From: Deltaproteobacteria bacterium
Lineage (GTDB): Bacteria > Desulfobacterota > Syntrophia > Syntrophales > UBA5619
Direction: 5' to 3'
Assembly: GCA_026388365.1 (NCBI GenBank)
Contig: JAPLJW010000139.1
Span: 1-23,406 of the forward strand
DNA: 23,406 nucleotides
The position numbers were made by a program, and so were the translations under genes. Below, piece by piece: positions 13,449-22,118 of the stretch. The stretch's first letter is position 1; the number at the start of each line of letters is the position of its first letter. A model generated the notes under the pieces. That model was not told the DNA's origin. It did not search any database and saw only the letters and a program-made list of their open reading frames with translations.

Positions 13449-14519
13449 TCACCCTATCGAAAGCAGCAGTTTCCGCGCAGCGGCGTAAACCTCTTCCACG
13501 CCGATCATCTCCATGCAGCAAAAATCGGTCGGACAGACCGGCTTCAGGCAGGGTCCGCACGGGACGTCGTGGTGAATGACCATGCTCTTCTCCCCCACGG
13601 GCGAAGTCGTGACGGGGTTCGTCGAGCCGAAGACGGCGATGGTTGGGACCCCCAGCGCCCCGGCGACATGCATCAGGCCGGAATCGTTCGAAATGAAGAG
13701 GGCGCAGCGCGAGATCAGGGAGATCGCCTCCTTCAGATTCGTCTTTCCCGCAATGTCGATCAGGGGATGCCGGGCGCTTTTCCGCACCGCGGCGGTGCTT
13801 TCCCGGTCGCCGCCGCTGCCGAAGAGGATCATCTGCGCCCCGGATTCGTTGCTCAGGCGGTCGGCGACGGCAGCGAATCGCTCCGGGAACCACTTCTTCG
13901 CCGGCCCGTAGGCGGCGCCCGGCGCGATGCCGATCCAGGGTCGGCCGCCTTCGATTCCGAATTCACCGCAGAGCCGTTCCGCTATGGCTTCGTAATCCGC
14001 CCCGGGCCGGAGGCGGACGTCGCGTCCCGCGGGCATGCAGCCGAGCGTCCGGACCATCTCGAGGTAGTAATCGATCTGATGGACCCGGCGGATTGCTTGC
14101 GTCCGGCGGACGGCGTGGGTGAGGAGCAATCCCCGGCCGTCCGAGTTGTACCCGGCCCGGAGCGGGATGCCGGCCAGCCTCGCAATGATCGCCGCCTCGA
14201 CCGCGTTCTGCAGGAGGATGGCGCAGTCGAAGCCGATGCCCCGGAGTTCTCCGGCCAGGCGGAGCTTGCCCCGGATGCCGCCATGACGCCCGGGTTCCTG
14301 AAAGACGATGACGTCATCCACGTCCGGAGAAAGCCGGTAAACCTCGGCGACCCACGGTTTCGCGAGGATGGAGATCTGCGCCCGGGGCCAGGTCTTCCGG
14401 ATGGCGGCAACGGCGGGGAGCGTCATGACGACGTCCCCGATCCAGTTCGTCCCCCGGATCAGCACCCGTTCGATCCCCTCTCCGGGCAACCTTTTCCCGC
14501 CTCTGACTTTCAGTTGCAT
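13449..14519 (-). CDS. waaF: Lipopolysaccharide heptosyltransferase II
   Basis: This 356-residue GT9 glycosyltransferase adds the second heptose to the LPS inner core. After a short N-terminal stretch it has RVLIRGTNWIGDVVMTLPA (18-36), typical of WaaF, then AYGPAKKWFPERF and the C-terminal donor site SNDSGLMHVAGALGVPTI, then AVFGSTNP. The cysteine-rich segment CGPCLKPVCP near the end is common in the family. The ATG at 14519 has purine-rich AGGGTGATGGGGG directly upstream. It follows lpxK with a gap of 68 bases and precedes gmhB, so three heptose genes stand together. The enzyme works on the cytoplasmic face of the inner membrane. Confidence 0.9.
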   Translation of the reverse strand: MQLKVRGGKRLPGEGIERVLIRGTNWIGDVVMTLPAVAAIRKTWPRAQISILAKPWVAEVYRLSPDVDDVIVFQEPGRHGGIRGKLRLAGELRGIGFDCAILLQNAVEAAIIARLAGIPLRAGYNSDGRGLLLTHAVRRTQAIRRVHQIDYYLEMVRTLGCMPAGRDVRLRPGADYEAIAERLCGEFGIEGGRPWIGIAPGAAYGPAKKWFPERFAAVADRLSNESGAQMILFGSGGDRESTAAVRKSARHPLIDIAGKTNLKEAISLISRCALFISNDSGLMHVAGALGVPTIAVFGSTNPVTTSPVGEKSMVIHHDVPCGPCLKPVCPTDFCCMEMIGVEEVYAAARKLLLSIG

Positions 14520-14587
14520 CCCCCATCACCCTATGTTGACGCCACCGTAAAAAAATGCGAAATCCCCCTCCCCCTCGGTCAAGGCGA

Positions 14588-15739
14588 TCATGATTTGTAA
14601 TGCGCAAGCCGGGAAAAAATCAACTCCGCAAATGGTCCGGCGGGCGTAATTTCCATCCCGATCCGCAGAAGGGAGATCTCCGCCTGAAAATCAGGGAAGT
14701 CGGCAAGACGGACGCCGTCCTTCTCGGTGGTAACGATCCGGGCGGCGCCGCTCTCCGCCGCGAGACGCCGCAGGGCCTCGATATCGGAACGGCCGTAGGG
14801 ATGGTGGTCGGGGAAGGCCTGAAGGGAGACGACCTTCGCGCCGAGCGCTGTCAGCCCCCGCCGGAAGGCCTCCGGAGAGCCGATTCCGGCGAAGGCGAAG
14901 ACTTTCTGCCCCCGGAGAGCCGCGGGGGATGAAACCCGTCCCGTTGCCGCCTCGACGAGTTCGCGCGGCCGGCGGATTCCCCGGAAAGACTGCAGAGACG
15001 CGACTTCCCGCAGGGGTTCCTCATGGTCCGCGTCTCCCGTCTGCAAGAGGATGCCGGCGCGACGCAGGGCCTGCGGCGGTTCACGGAGCGGCCCCCGGGG
15101 GAGGAGAAACCCGTTCGCGAAGGGACGGGCGGCGTCAACCAGGACGATGTCGATATCCCGGAAGAGCGACCGGTGCTGAAAGGCGTCGTCGAGGACCAGG
15201 ATGTCCGCGCCGAATCGCTCCACGGCAGCCTTTCCCGTGAGGGACCGTTTCGGGCCGGTCAGGACAGGAATCCCCGGCAAGGCCCCCGCGATCAGGACCG
15301 GTTCGTCCCCCGCCTCGCGCCACCCCAGGATAACACGTTTCCCGTCGGAGACGACATTGACGGAGGCTTTTGCATGGCCGCCGTAGCCCCGGCTCAGGAC
15401 GGCCGGGCGATAACCGTGTTCCTTCAGCAGCGCAGCGAGAAGAATGACCGTGGGGGTCTTTCCGGTTCCGCCCACGGTGAGGTTGCCCACGCTGACGACG
15501 AGGCAGGGGAGTTTCATCGGGCGGAGGAGTTCCCGGTCATAGAGATGGTTCCGCAGGGCGACGGCGGCGCCATAGGGGATGGAGAGAAGACGGAGCACGG
15601 TGGCGATGGCGCCGGATGCGCTTCCCGTCCGTTCGCCTTCCCAGATTTCCTTCAGCCTCTCATCAAAGGATCGCAAAGTCGCCCCCCCGTGACTGCCTTG
15701 CTTTGCTGGAAAGGCAATACCCGCCATACCGCCATCCAA
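14588..15739 (-). CDS. lpxK: Tetraacyldisaccharide 4'-kinase
   Basis: This kinase phosphorylates the 4' position of the tetraacyldisaccharide 1-phosphate to form lipid IVA, at the inner membrane. The P-loop is SVGNLTVGGTGKTP (residues 83-96), followed by VLSRGYGG (114-121) and the LVLDDAFQHR block (181-190), which holds conserved Asp and His residues. The ATG at 15739 gives 383 residues. The family usually starts near the segment RSFDERLKEIWEGE, and a TTG at 15676 preceded by a G run would give that N-terminus (362 residues), so the start is uncertain. It begins 17 bases after msbA, as in E. coli, where msbA and lpxK are also adjacent. Confidence 0.9.
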   Translation of the reverse strand: MDGGMAGIAFPAKQGSHGGATLRSFDERLKEIWEGERTGSASGAIATVLRLLSIPYGAAVALRNHLYDRELLRPMKLPCLVVSVGNLTVGGTGKTPTVILLAALLKEHGYRPAVLSRGYGGHAKASVNVVSDGKRVILGWREAGDEPVLIAGALPGIPVLTGPKRSLTGKAAVERFGADILVLDDAFQHRSLFRDIDIVLVDAARPFANGFLLPRGPLREPPQALRRAGILLQTGDADHEEPLREVASLQSFRGIRRPRELVEAATGRVSSPAALRGQKVFAFAGIGSPEAFRRGLTALGAKVVSLQAFPDHHPYGRSDIEALRRLAAESGAARIVTTEKDGVRLADFPDFQAEISLLRIGMEITPAGPFAELIFSRLAHYKS

Positions 15740-15756
15740 ACGGCAATAGCCCCTAT

Positions 15757-17517
15757 TTACCCATCTCCGTTTCCGTTTGTCTCCCCGCCGCCCCGGCCGT
15801 TTTCCTTGAACTGCATGTTGTAGAGGCGGCAGTATTCCCCCTGGCAGGCGAGGAGAGCCTCGTGCGTTCCCTCCTCGCGGATCTCTCCGCTCACGAGGAC
15901 GATGATCCGGTCGGCGTTGCGGATCGTGGAGAGGCGGTGGGCGATCACCAGCGTGGTCCGGCCCTTCATGAGATTCTCCAGGGCGTCCTGGACCTCGATC
16001 TCCGCCTCCGAGTCGAGAGAGGAGGTCGCCTCGTCGAGGATCAGGATCGGGGCGTCCTTGAGCAGCGCACGGGCGATCGAGAGCCGCTGCCGCTCGCCGC
16101 CGGAAAGTTTTGTCCCCTGCTCGCCGATGAGGGTATCGTATCCTTTTGGCAGGCGCAGGATGAAGTCGTGTGCGTTTGCGGCCTTCGCAGCGGCAACGAT
16201 CTCCTCCTCCGTCTTCACGATGTCGCCGTAGGCGATGTTGCCCCGGACCGTGTCGTTAAAGAGAATCGTCTGCTGGGTCACGATGGCGATCTGTCCCCGG
16301 AGCGACTCGACGGTGACGTCGCGGATGTCCCGACCGTCGATGAGGATCGCCCCTTCCGTCACGTCGTAGAAGCGGGGGATCAGGTTGACAAGCGTCGTTT
16401 TCCCCCCGCCGCTCATTCCCACGAAGGCGACCACCTCGCCGACCCGGATCTTGAGATGGATGCCCCGGAGGACGGGCGTCTTCTCGTAGCGGAAGGTCAC
16501 GTCCCGAATCTCGATCTCCCGGGAGATCCGAGGGAGGGGGCCCGCGGCGGGACGGTTCCGAATCTCCGGGACGAGGTCGATGATCCCGAAGACCCGCTGG
16601 GCGCCGGCGATCCCTTGCTGGATCTTGTTGTTGACGTCCGTCAGGCGCTTGACCGGCTCGTAGAGCATGATCAAAGCCGTGAGGAAGGAGAAGAAGGTCC
16701 CCGGCGTCGATTGGCCGTGGATCACCTGGTAGCCGCCGTAGAAGATGATCGCGGCAATGCCGAGGCCGCCGAGAAATTCCATGAGGGGGCTGGAGACGGC
16801 GTTGATCGAGACCGCCTTCAGATTCAGGTGGAAGAGCCGTTCGTTCTCGACGGAGAAACGCCGGTTTTCATACTCCTCCATGCTGAAGGCTTTCACGATC
16901 CGTGTCCCCGAGATCGTCTCCTGGAGAAGGGTCATCAGGCTCCCGAGGGTGACCTGCGTCCGCGTCGCCACCTGCCTCATTTTCTGGCCGAATTTGGCGA
17001 TGGGATACACGGCGAGCGGAAAGACAAACATGGCAATGATGGCAAGCTGCCAGTCCCGGTAAAAGATCACAAAGACGAGGCAGATCAGGGTAAAGGAGTC
17101 CTTGAGCAGGGCGGTGACCGCCTCCGAGACGGCGCCCTGGATGTATCCGACGTCGTTCGTGATCCGGGACATCAGAATGCCGGTCGGATTTTTTGTGAAA
17201 AAGGCAAGCGACTGGGTCTGAATCTTTCGGTAGAGTTCCCTCCGCAGGTCGGCGACGATCCGCTGGCCGATGAAATTCATCAGGACCGTCTGGGCGTAGC
17301 TGCAAGCCCCCTTGATCAGGTAGATCCCGACGACAGCGAGCGGGAGCCACTGAAGCGTCTTGGCGTTTTGCTTCAGAAAGATCTCGTCGAGGGTCGGTTT
17401 GACGAGAAAGGCGAGCGCCGAAGTCATTGCGCCGACCATGAGCATGCAGATCATGGCGACCGAAAACTTGAGACCGTGCGGCCTGGCCAGTTTCAGGAGT
17501 CTTTTAAAAATATCCAC
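15757..17517 (-). CDS. msbA: Lipid A export ABC transporter (MsbA-type flippase)
   Basis: This 586-residue protein is an ABC half-transporter, active as a homodimer. Six transmembrane helices fill residues about 18-310. The ATPase domain follows with Walker A GMSGGGKTT (367-375), the LSGGERQR signature (471-478), Walker B ILILDEATSSLD (491-502) and the switch His527 in VIAHRLS. MsbA flips core-lipid A across the inner membrane. The neighbours lpxB and lpxK make that role likely, although other type IV exporters look alike in sequence. The C-terminus ends in a Gly/Asn-rich tail. It starts nine bases after the lpxB stop codon. Confidence 0.9.
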   Translation of the reverse strand: MDIFKRLLKLARPHGLKFSVAMICMLMVGAMTSALAFLVKPTLDEIFLKQNAKTLQWLPLAVVGIYLIKGACSYAQTVLMNFIGQRIVADLRRELYRKIQTQSLAFFTKNPTGILMSRITNDVGYIQGAVSEAVTALLKDSFTLICLVFVIFYRDWQLAIIAMFVFPLAVYPIAKFGQKMRQVATRTQVTLGSLMTLLQETISGTRIVKAFSMEEYENRRFSVENERLFHLNLKAVSINAVSSPLMEFLGGLGIAAIIFYGGYQVIHGQSTPGTFFSFLTALIMLYEPVKRLTDVNNKIQQGIAGAQRVFGIIDLVPEIRNRPAAGPLPRISREIEIRDVTFRYEKTPVLRGIHLKIRVGEVVAFVGMSGGGKTTLVNLIPRFYDVTEGAILIDGRDIRDVTVESLRGQIAIVTQQTILFNDTVRGNIAYGDIVKTEEEIVAAAKAANAHDFILRLPKGYDTLIGEQGTKLSGGERQRLSIARALLKDAPILILDEATSSLDSEAEIEVQDALENLMKGRTTLVIAHRLSTIRNADRIIVLVSGEIREEGTHEALLACQGEYCRLYNMQFKENGRGGGETNGNGDG

Positions 17518-17526
17518 TGTTTGCCT

Positions 17527-18669
17527 CTATATTCCGTAGAGCATGTCGCAGGCGATCTGCGCCGTACGGCGCGACGCCCCCGGCGTCCCTAATTTCCCCC
17601 GGATCTCCGCGAGCGAAACTTTCATCTCCCGCGCTTTTTCCTTCCGGACGATGAGTTCCATCACCTCGGCGGCAATCCGCTCCGCATTGGCATCGTCCTG
17701 GATCAGCTCAGGGACGATGGTCCGCCCGGCGATGATGTTCGGCAGGCTGATGTGATCTACGCGGATGAACCTCCGGCCGATGGCATAAGAGGCGGCGGAG
17801 ATCTTGTAAACGACGACCATCGGCGTTTCCAGAAGCGCCGTCTCCAGCGTCGCCGTTCCCGAGGCGACCATCGCCACGTCGGAAATGGCGATGACATCGT
17901 AAATCTCGTCCCGAATCACATTGACCGGGACGGGAAACTGCCAGAGGATATCCCGGACAAAGTCCGGAGCGAGCGTCCCGGCGAGCGGCAGGACAAATTG
18001 CAGCGGAGAGAGCTTTTCCATCATGATCCGGCAGGCCATGAGCATCTCCGGCAGGAACCGCGACACCTCGGAGCGGCGGCTGCCGGGGAGAATACCCACC
18101 GTGATCGCCTCTTCCCGGAGGCCGAAGCGATTCAGCGCCTCCGGCCGCGCATATTTTTTCCGCACCTCGTCCAGGAGCGGATGCCCGACAAAGGTGACGT
18201 CCACCCCGGCATCCCGGTAGAATTTTTCCTCGAAGGGGAGGATGACGGCCATACGATCCACGGTTTTCCGGATCGTCTCGATCCGGCCCTTCCGCCAGGC
18301 CCACACCTGAGGACTGATATAATAGAAGACCCGGATGCCCTGTTTTCTGGCGGCGCGGGCAAGCGGGAGGTTGAAATCCGGGTAGTCAATCAGGATGACG
18401 AGGTCGGGTTTCTCCTCCAAGAGCGAAATCTTCAGACGGCGCATGACCCGGAGGATCATCCCGAGCTTGAAGGCCACCTCCGTCAGCCCCACCACGGCCA
18501 TATCCGCGGCGTCGGCGAGAAGTTCGACCCCCGCCGTCTGCATCCGTTTTCCCCCCACCCCATAGAAGGAGAGGCTGGGATCGATCCGGTGCATCGCCCG
18601 GACGAGGTTCCCGCCGTGGAGGTCACCCGAGGCCTCTCCGGCGACAATCATGACCCTCCGCGCGCTCAC
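17527..18669 (-). CDS. lpxB: Lipid-A-disaccharide synthase
   Basis: This 380-residue GT19 glycosyltransferase joins UDP-2,3-diacylglucosamine and lipid X to make the lipid A disaccharide. It has RRVMIVAGEASGDLHGG near the N-terminus, followed by FYGVGGKRMQ, ILIDYPDFNLPLA, YISPQVWAWRKGRI (116-129), FVGHPLLDEV and ILPGSRRSEV, all hallmarks of LpxB. The GTG at 18669 overlaps the stop codon of the Gfo/Idh gene (GTGA). A later ATG at 18651 would cut the first strand close, so I kept GTG. It is peripheral on the inner membrane. Its order with msbA and lpxK follows the usual deltaproteobacterial pattern. Confidence 0.93.
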   Translation of the reverse strand: MSARRVMIVAGEASGDLHGGNLVRAMHRIDPSLSFYGVGGKRMQTAGVELLADAADMAVVGLTEVAFKLGMILRVMRRLKISLLEEKPDLVILIDYPDFNLPLARAARKQGIRVFYYISPQVWAWRKGRIETIRKTVDRMAVILPFEEKFYRDAGVDVTFVGHPLLDEVRKKYARPEALNRFGLREEAITVGILPGSRRSEVSRFLPEMLMACRIMMEKLSPLQFVLPLAGTLAPDFVRDILWQFPVPVNVIRDEIYDVIAISDVAMVASGTATLETALLETPMVVVYKISAASYAIGRRFIRVDHISLPNIIAGRTIVPELIQDDANAERIAAEVMELIVRKEKAREMKVSLAEIRGKLGTPGASRRTAQIACDMLYGI

Positions 18670-19673
18670 GGCCGCGTCCGTCCTTTCCCGGTTCGCCCCC
18701 GACTGAAGTCATCGGGGGAACCGTCAAAGGGCGCCCTTTCCCGGTTCCGGACGATCGCTCCGTTGATGCGCAGGGCCAGTTCCAGGGCGTCACGCCCATC
18801 CCTGCCCGATACCGGCGGGGGCGTCCGGCCAGCCACGGCCCGGACAAAGGACCGGATCTCTTCCTCCAACGGATCCACCGCCTGAATCTTGACGGGATTT
18901 TCCGTAATCTCGATCTGTCCGCCGGCGCCGTTTCGCCGGCTCAGGGAAACAAGTTCCCGTTTGTTGAAATCCACGGCGTGGTACCCCTCGAGGCCGAAAA
19001 ACCGGATCTTCTGCATGATCTTTCCCGTGACCCGGCTCGCGGTGATGTTTGCCACACAGCCGCTCGCAAAGGTCAGACGGGCATTGGCGATGTCCACCTT
19101 GTCCGAGAGAACCGAAACCCCCACGGCGTCCACGGTCTCTATCGGCGAGCGGACGAAATGCAGAATGATGTCGAGGTCGTGAACCATCAGATCAAGGATA
19201 ACGTCCACATCCGTACCGCGTTCAAGGAAGGGGTGGAGACGGTGGGATTCGATGAAGAGGGGCATTCCCATCAAGGACCGGAGGGCCGTGATGGCCGGGT
19301 TGAACCGCTCGACAAAGCCGATCTGGAAGACCAGCCCCTTTGCCCCGGCGAGGGCGATCAGTTCGTCCGCCTCGGCGAGCGTCGTGGCGATCGGTTTTTC
19401 CAGCAGGACGTCCACGCCCGCCTTCAGAAAGACCAAGGCGACCTCATGGTGGGCGCCGGTCGGCACGGCGATCGAAACGGCGTCAACCTTCCCCAGAAGG
19501 CCGCGGTAGTCCGTCAGGATCTCACAGTCACAGCCGTCGGCCGCCTTCCGGGCATTCTCCTCCGCCATGTCGGCGACGCCGACGACCCGACATTCCGGAA
19601 TTTTCCGGTATTTCTGGAGGTGGAAGCGGCCCAGATGGCCGGTCCCCACCACGCCGATTCTGATTTCTTTCAT
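18666..19673 (-). CDS. Gfo/Idh/MocA-family oxidoreductase of the lipid A cluster (GnnA candidate)
   Basis: This 335-residue NAD(P)-dependent sugar dehydrogenase has the N-terminal Rossmann motif IRIGVVGTGHLGRFH (residues 4-18), the EKPIA motif that carries the usual catalytic Lys, and a C-terminal alpha/beta domain with HDLDIILHF. The ATG at 19673 was preferred over a TTG four codons earlier. It lies between lpxA (24-base gap) and lpxB (4-base overlap). In Acidithiobacillus ferrooxidans the same position holds gnnA, whose product oxidises UDP-GlcNAc at C3 so that GnnB can aminate it for amide-linked lipid A. No GnnB-like aminotransferase is in the window, and uncharacterised Gfo/Idh genes also occur here in other deltaproteobacteria. 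The family is certain; the GnnA role is a hypothesis. Confidence 0.8.
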   Translation of the reverse strand: MKEIRIGVVGTGHLGRFHLQKYRKIPECRVVGVADMAEENARKAADGCDCEILTDYRGLLGKVDAVSIAVPTGAHHEVALVFLKAGVDVLLEKPIATTLAEADELIALAGAKGLVFQIGFVERFNPAITALRSLMGMPLFIESHRLHPFLERGTDVDVILDLMVHDLDIILHFVRSPIETVDAVGVSVLSDKVDIANARLTFASGCVANITASRVTGKIMQKIRFFGLEGYHAVDFNKRELVSLSRRNGAGGQIEITENPVKIQAVDPLEEEIRSFVRAVAGRTPPPVSGRDGRDALELALRINGAIVRNRERAPFDGSPDDFSRGRTGKGRTRP

Positions 19674-19697
19674 AGGACCAACCAATGCTACTCCCTG

Positions 19698-20471
19698 TTA
19701 ACGGCAGATCCCTCTTTCCGACTTCCGGATGAAATCAAGCAACTGCCGAATTTCGGGCAGGTCTGCCACCTCCTGTTCAACCTTCCGGATGGCGGCGGTG
19801 AGGAGGAGCGAGGAGCGGAAAATGATCCGGTAGGCCTCCTTGAGGGCTGCGATCGTCTCGTCGGTGAACCCCCGCCGCTTGAGGCCGATCATGTTCAGAC
19901 CGAAGAGCTTGGCAAAGTTTCCGGAGGCCATGACGAAGGGGGGGATGTCTTTGGCCACCGCCGATGCGCCGCCGATGATGCAGTGGGCGCCGATCCTCGT
20001 AAACTGATGAACGCCCGTCAGGCCGCCGATGATGGCGTAATCCTCCACATGAATGTGGCCCGCAAGGTTCGCGGCATTTGCCATGACAACGTGATCGCCC
20101 AGTTTGCAGTTGTGGGCGACGTGGCAGTAAGCCATCAGCAGGTTGTGGTCGCCGATGATCGTGACGCCGATGTCGTGGATGGTGGCCCGGTTGATCGTAA
20201 CGTACTCCCGGATCATGTTGTGGTTGCCGATGATGACCCGTGTCGGCTCTCCCCGGTATTTCAGATCCTGGGGCGCGCCGCCGATGGAGGCGAACTGGGC
20301 GATCCGGTTGCTCTCGCCGATGTCGGTTTGGTTCTCGATGACCACATGGGGGCCGACGAGCGTGTTCTTCCCGATATGGACGTCGGGACCGATGATGCTG
20401 TACGGCCCCACTTCAACCCCTTCTGCGAGCGTCGCGTCGGGGGAGATGACCGCCGTGGGGTGGATATTCAT
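19698..20471 (-). CDS. lpxA: UDP-N-acetylglucosamine O-acyltransferase
   Basis: This 257-residue protein catalyses the first step of lipid A synthesis: transfer of a 3-hydroxyacyl chain from ACP to the 3 position of UDP-GlcNAc. It is a left-handed beta helix with many hexapeptide repeats (residues about 3-180). The catalytic base is His120 in CHVAHNC. GLKRRGF (196-202) is family-typical. Gly168 aligns with E. coli Gly173, the acyl-chain ruler residue, which favours long (about C14) chains. The start is the ATG at 20471, with AAGGA upstream and its bases overlapping the lpxD stop (ATGA). Longer in-frame starts would lie inside lpxD. A trimer in the cytoplasm is known for the family. Confidence 0.95.
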   Translation of the reverse strand: MNIHPTAVISPDATLAEGVEVGPYSIIGPDVHIGKNTLVGPHVVIENQTDIGESNRIAQFASIGGAPQDLKYRGEPTRVIIGNHNMIREYVTINRATIHDIGVTIIGDHNLLMAYCHVAHNCKLGDHVVMANAANLAGHIHVEDYAIIGGLTGVHQFTRIGAHCIIGGASAVAKDIPPFVMASGNFAKLFGLNMIGLKRRGFTDETIAALKEAYRIIFRSSLLLTAAIRKVEQEVADLPEIRQLLDFIRKSERGICR

Positions 20472-21508
20472 AAAATTTCCTTCTCTGCTTTCTCCTCCAG
20501 GGCCGCAACCCGACGCTGAAGGGCTGCAAGGACCTCGCGCATCTCCGGAAGTTTCGGAAGGCAGGCCTCCATCTTCAGCCACTCCCGATGGGGCCTATGG
20601 GGAGAGCCGGCGACAATCTGTCCCGGCGGGATATCTTTGTGAACACCGGACCGGGCGGACGCCATGACGCCATCCCCGATCCGGACGTGGCCGACGATCC
20701 CCGCCTGGCCGCCGATGACGACCCCCTTTCCCAATTGCGTGCTGCCCGAGATGCCGACCTGGGCAACGATGATGGAATACTCCCCGATCACCACGTTGTG
20801 GGCGATCTGGACGAGGTTGTCGATCTTCACCCCCCGCTGGATCCAGGTCCGGCCGAGGGCTCCGCGGTCGATGGTCGTGTTTGCGCCGATCTCCACATCA
20901 TCGTCGATCTGGACGGTGCCGACCTGCGGGATCTTCCGGTTTTCACGTCCGGGAAGGGCGAAACCGAAGCCGTCGCTGCCGACGACGACGCCGGCATGGA
21001 GAACAACCCGCCGACCGATCCGGCACCTCCGGTAAACCGTGACGCCCGGATAGAGTATGGAGCCCTCGCCGACGGTGGCATCCCGCCCGATGAAGACCCC
21101 CGGGTAGAGCACGGCTTGTTTCTCGACGCGCGCCCCGCTGCAGACGTGGACGCCGGGATAAACCACGGCCTCCGGCGAAACGTCGGCCCCCGCTTCGACG
21201 GTTGCTTTTTTGCTGATTCCCGCGGTCTCTTCATCCTCGGGATGGAAAAGGGCCAGCAATCGGCCCAGGGCGACGTAGGGATCCCCGACGATCAGGAGGT
21301 TTTTCCCCGCGCACGCGGTTCCCGGAACAACGAGAATGGCGCTCGCACCTGTGGTTTCCATCTTTTTCCGGTATTTCGGGTTGGCCACGAAGGTGAGATC
21401 CCCGGGGCCGGCCTCATCGATCCCCCGGATCCGTTCGATCACGATCCCGCCGTCGCCGATGACGCTGCCGTTCAAAAACGCGGCAATCTCTTTCAATGTC
21501 TTCTTCAC
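20468..21508 (-). CDS. lpxD: UDP-3-O-acylglucosamine N-acyltransferase
   Basis: This 346-residue protein transfers the second 3-hydroxyacyl chain, to the amino group at C2. It has an N-terminal uridine-binding domain (about 1-95, with [15 protein letters not shown]), a long left-handed beta helix with hexapeptide repeats (about 100-310) and a C-terminal coiled helix ([15 protein letters not shown]). The catalytic His lies in [12 protein letters not shown]. An ATG at 21559 is in frame but lies within ompH; the GTG at 21508 has AGGA eight bases upstream and gives the family length. It begins 13 bases after ompH and overlaps lpxA by four bases. fabZ, often found between lpxD and lpxA, is absent. 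Confidence 0.94.
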   Translation of the reverse strand: MKKTLKEIAAFLNGSVIGDGGIVIERIRGIDEAGPGDLTFVANPKYRKKMETTGASAILVVPGTACAGKNLLIVGDPYVALGRLLALFHPEDEETAGISKKATVEAGADVSPEAVVYPGVHVCSGARVEKQAVLYPGVFIGRDATVGEGSILYPGVTVYRRCRIGRRVVLHAGVVVGSDGFGFALPGRENRKIPQVGTVQIDDDVEIGANTTIDRGALGRTWIQRGVKIDNLVQIAHNVVIGEYSIIVAQVGISGSTQLGKGVVIGGQAGIVGHVRIGDGVMASARSGVHKDIPPGQIVAGSPHRPHREWLKMEACLPKLPEMREVLAALQRRVAALEEKAEKEIL

Positions 21509-21521
21509 AGACGTTTTCCTG

Positions 21522-22055
21522 CTACTTTTTGGGCTTGTACGTCTTGTTGAATTCTTCAATCACCCGCTTCGTCAAGTTGTTCTCCTTCGCGTAATACGCC
21601 AGAGGAATCGCGCTGATGTCCGCGATCATGCTGTATTTCTCCTTTTCGCCGATGGCCTGGACGATTTTCAGGATCTCGGGGATCATCTTCTTTGAAAGAT
21701 CCTGATCCCTGGCCTGGAGTTCCTCGTTGGAATCCTTGACCAGGAGCTGATAGTCCCGAAACTTCTTCTGGTACGCGAGTTCCTTTTCCTTCATGACCTC
21801 TTCTTTGAGGAGCGGCTTCTGCTTTGCGAGTTCATCCTTGAGCTTCTGCAGTTCGTTTTCCCGCTCCTGGATGGTGTCCTTCGTCTTATCGATGGCTTTC
21901 TTAAAATCTTCCGCCTCTTTCTTGCCGGCGATGGAGGTGAGCATGATCTCCTGGACGTTCACAAACCCTATTTTCTCGGCCGCCGCGGCTGGAGAGGCCG
22001 CAAAAACGAGGGCCAGTATCAAAATGCTCCCCATCATCAATCCATATCTTTTCAT
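21522..22055 (-). CDS. ompH: Periplasmic chaperone OmpH/Skp
   Basis: This 177-residue protein has a Sec signal peptide ([18 protein letters not shown], cleavage near the AAAA at residues 23-26), then [11 protein letters not shown], the start of the Skp body. A long charged coiled coil (about residues 45-125: [17 protein letters not shown] and onward) forms the tentacles of the trimer. It ends in a short beta/alpha part. Skp holds unfolded outer-membrane proteins in the periplasm and delivers them to the BAM complex. AGGGGA lies eight bases before the ATG. It sits between bamA and lpxD, the standard order in Proteobacteria. Confidence 0.92.
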   Translation of the reverse strand: MKRYGLMMGSILILALVFAASPAAAAEKIGFVNVQEIMLTSIAGKKEAEDFKKAIDKTKDTIQERENELQKLKDELAKQKPLLKEEVMKEKELAYQKKFRDYQLLVKDSNEELQARDQDLSKKMIPEILKIVQAIGEKEKYSMIADISAIPLAYYAKENNLTKRVIEEFNKTYKPKK

Positions 22056-22090
22056 AAACCATTTCCCCTTTCCTGTTTGTGAATCATTCA

Positions 22091-22111
22091 GGAAGGCAAC
22101 AACAGCCTTCC
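22091..22111. other. Hairpin between bamA and ompH
   Basis: GGAAGGC (22091-22097) pairs with GCCTTCC (22105-22111) around a 7-base loop. The T run (GGTTTTTC) follows only on the plus strand. For the minus-strand operon it is a plain stem without U tract, perhaps adjusting expression between the two genes. Confidence 0.4.
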
Positions 22112-22118
22112 GGTTTTT

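Noticed and set aside
12840..14600. A 586-codon plus-strand open frame opposite gmhB and waaF
   Set aside because: Same situation: mirror of strongly conserved genes, with no ribosome site or domain.
15616..17592. A 658-codon plus-strand open frame opposite msbA and lpxK
   Set aside because: It is antisense to two clear genes, has low-complexity Asp/Arg/Gly-rich composition and no recognisable domain. High GC removes stop codons from the opposite frame.
18978..20519. A 513-codon plus-strand open frame opposite the Gfo/Idh gene and lpxA
   Set aside because: Antisense shadow of hexapeptide-repeat and Rossmann coding sequence; its repetitiveness comes from lpxA.
12510..20630. ATCTGTCCC strings near 12516, 16288 and 20618 as further copies of the palindromic repeat
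   Set aside because: They are not part of a palindrome and lie in conserved coding sequence; they match common codons for short peptide motifs.
20468..21508. Hexapeptide DNA periodicity in lpxD and lpxA as a tandem repeat
   Set aside because: It is explained by the left-handed beta-helix protein fold.
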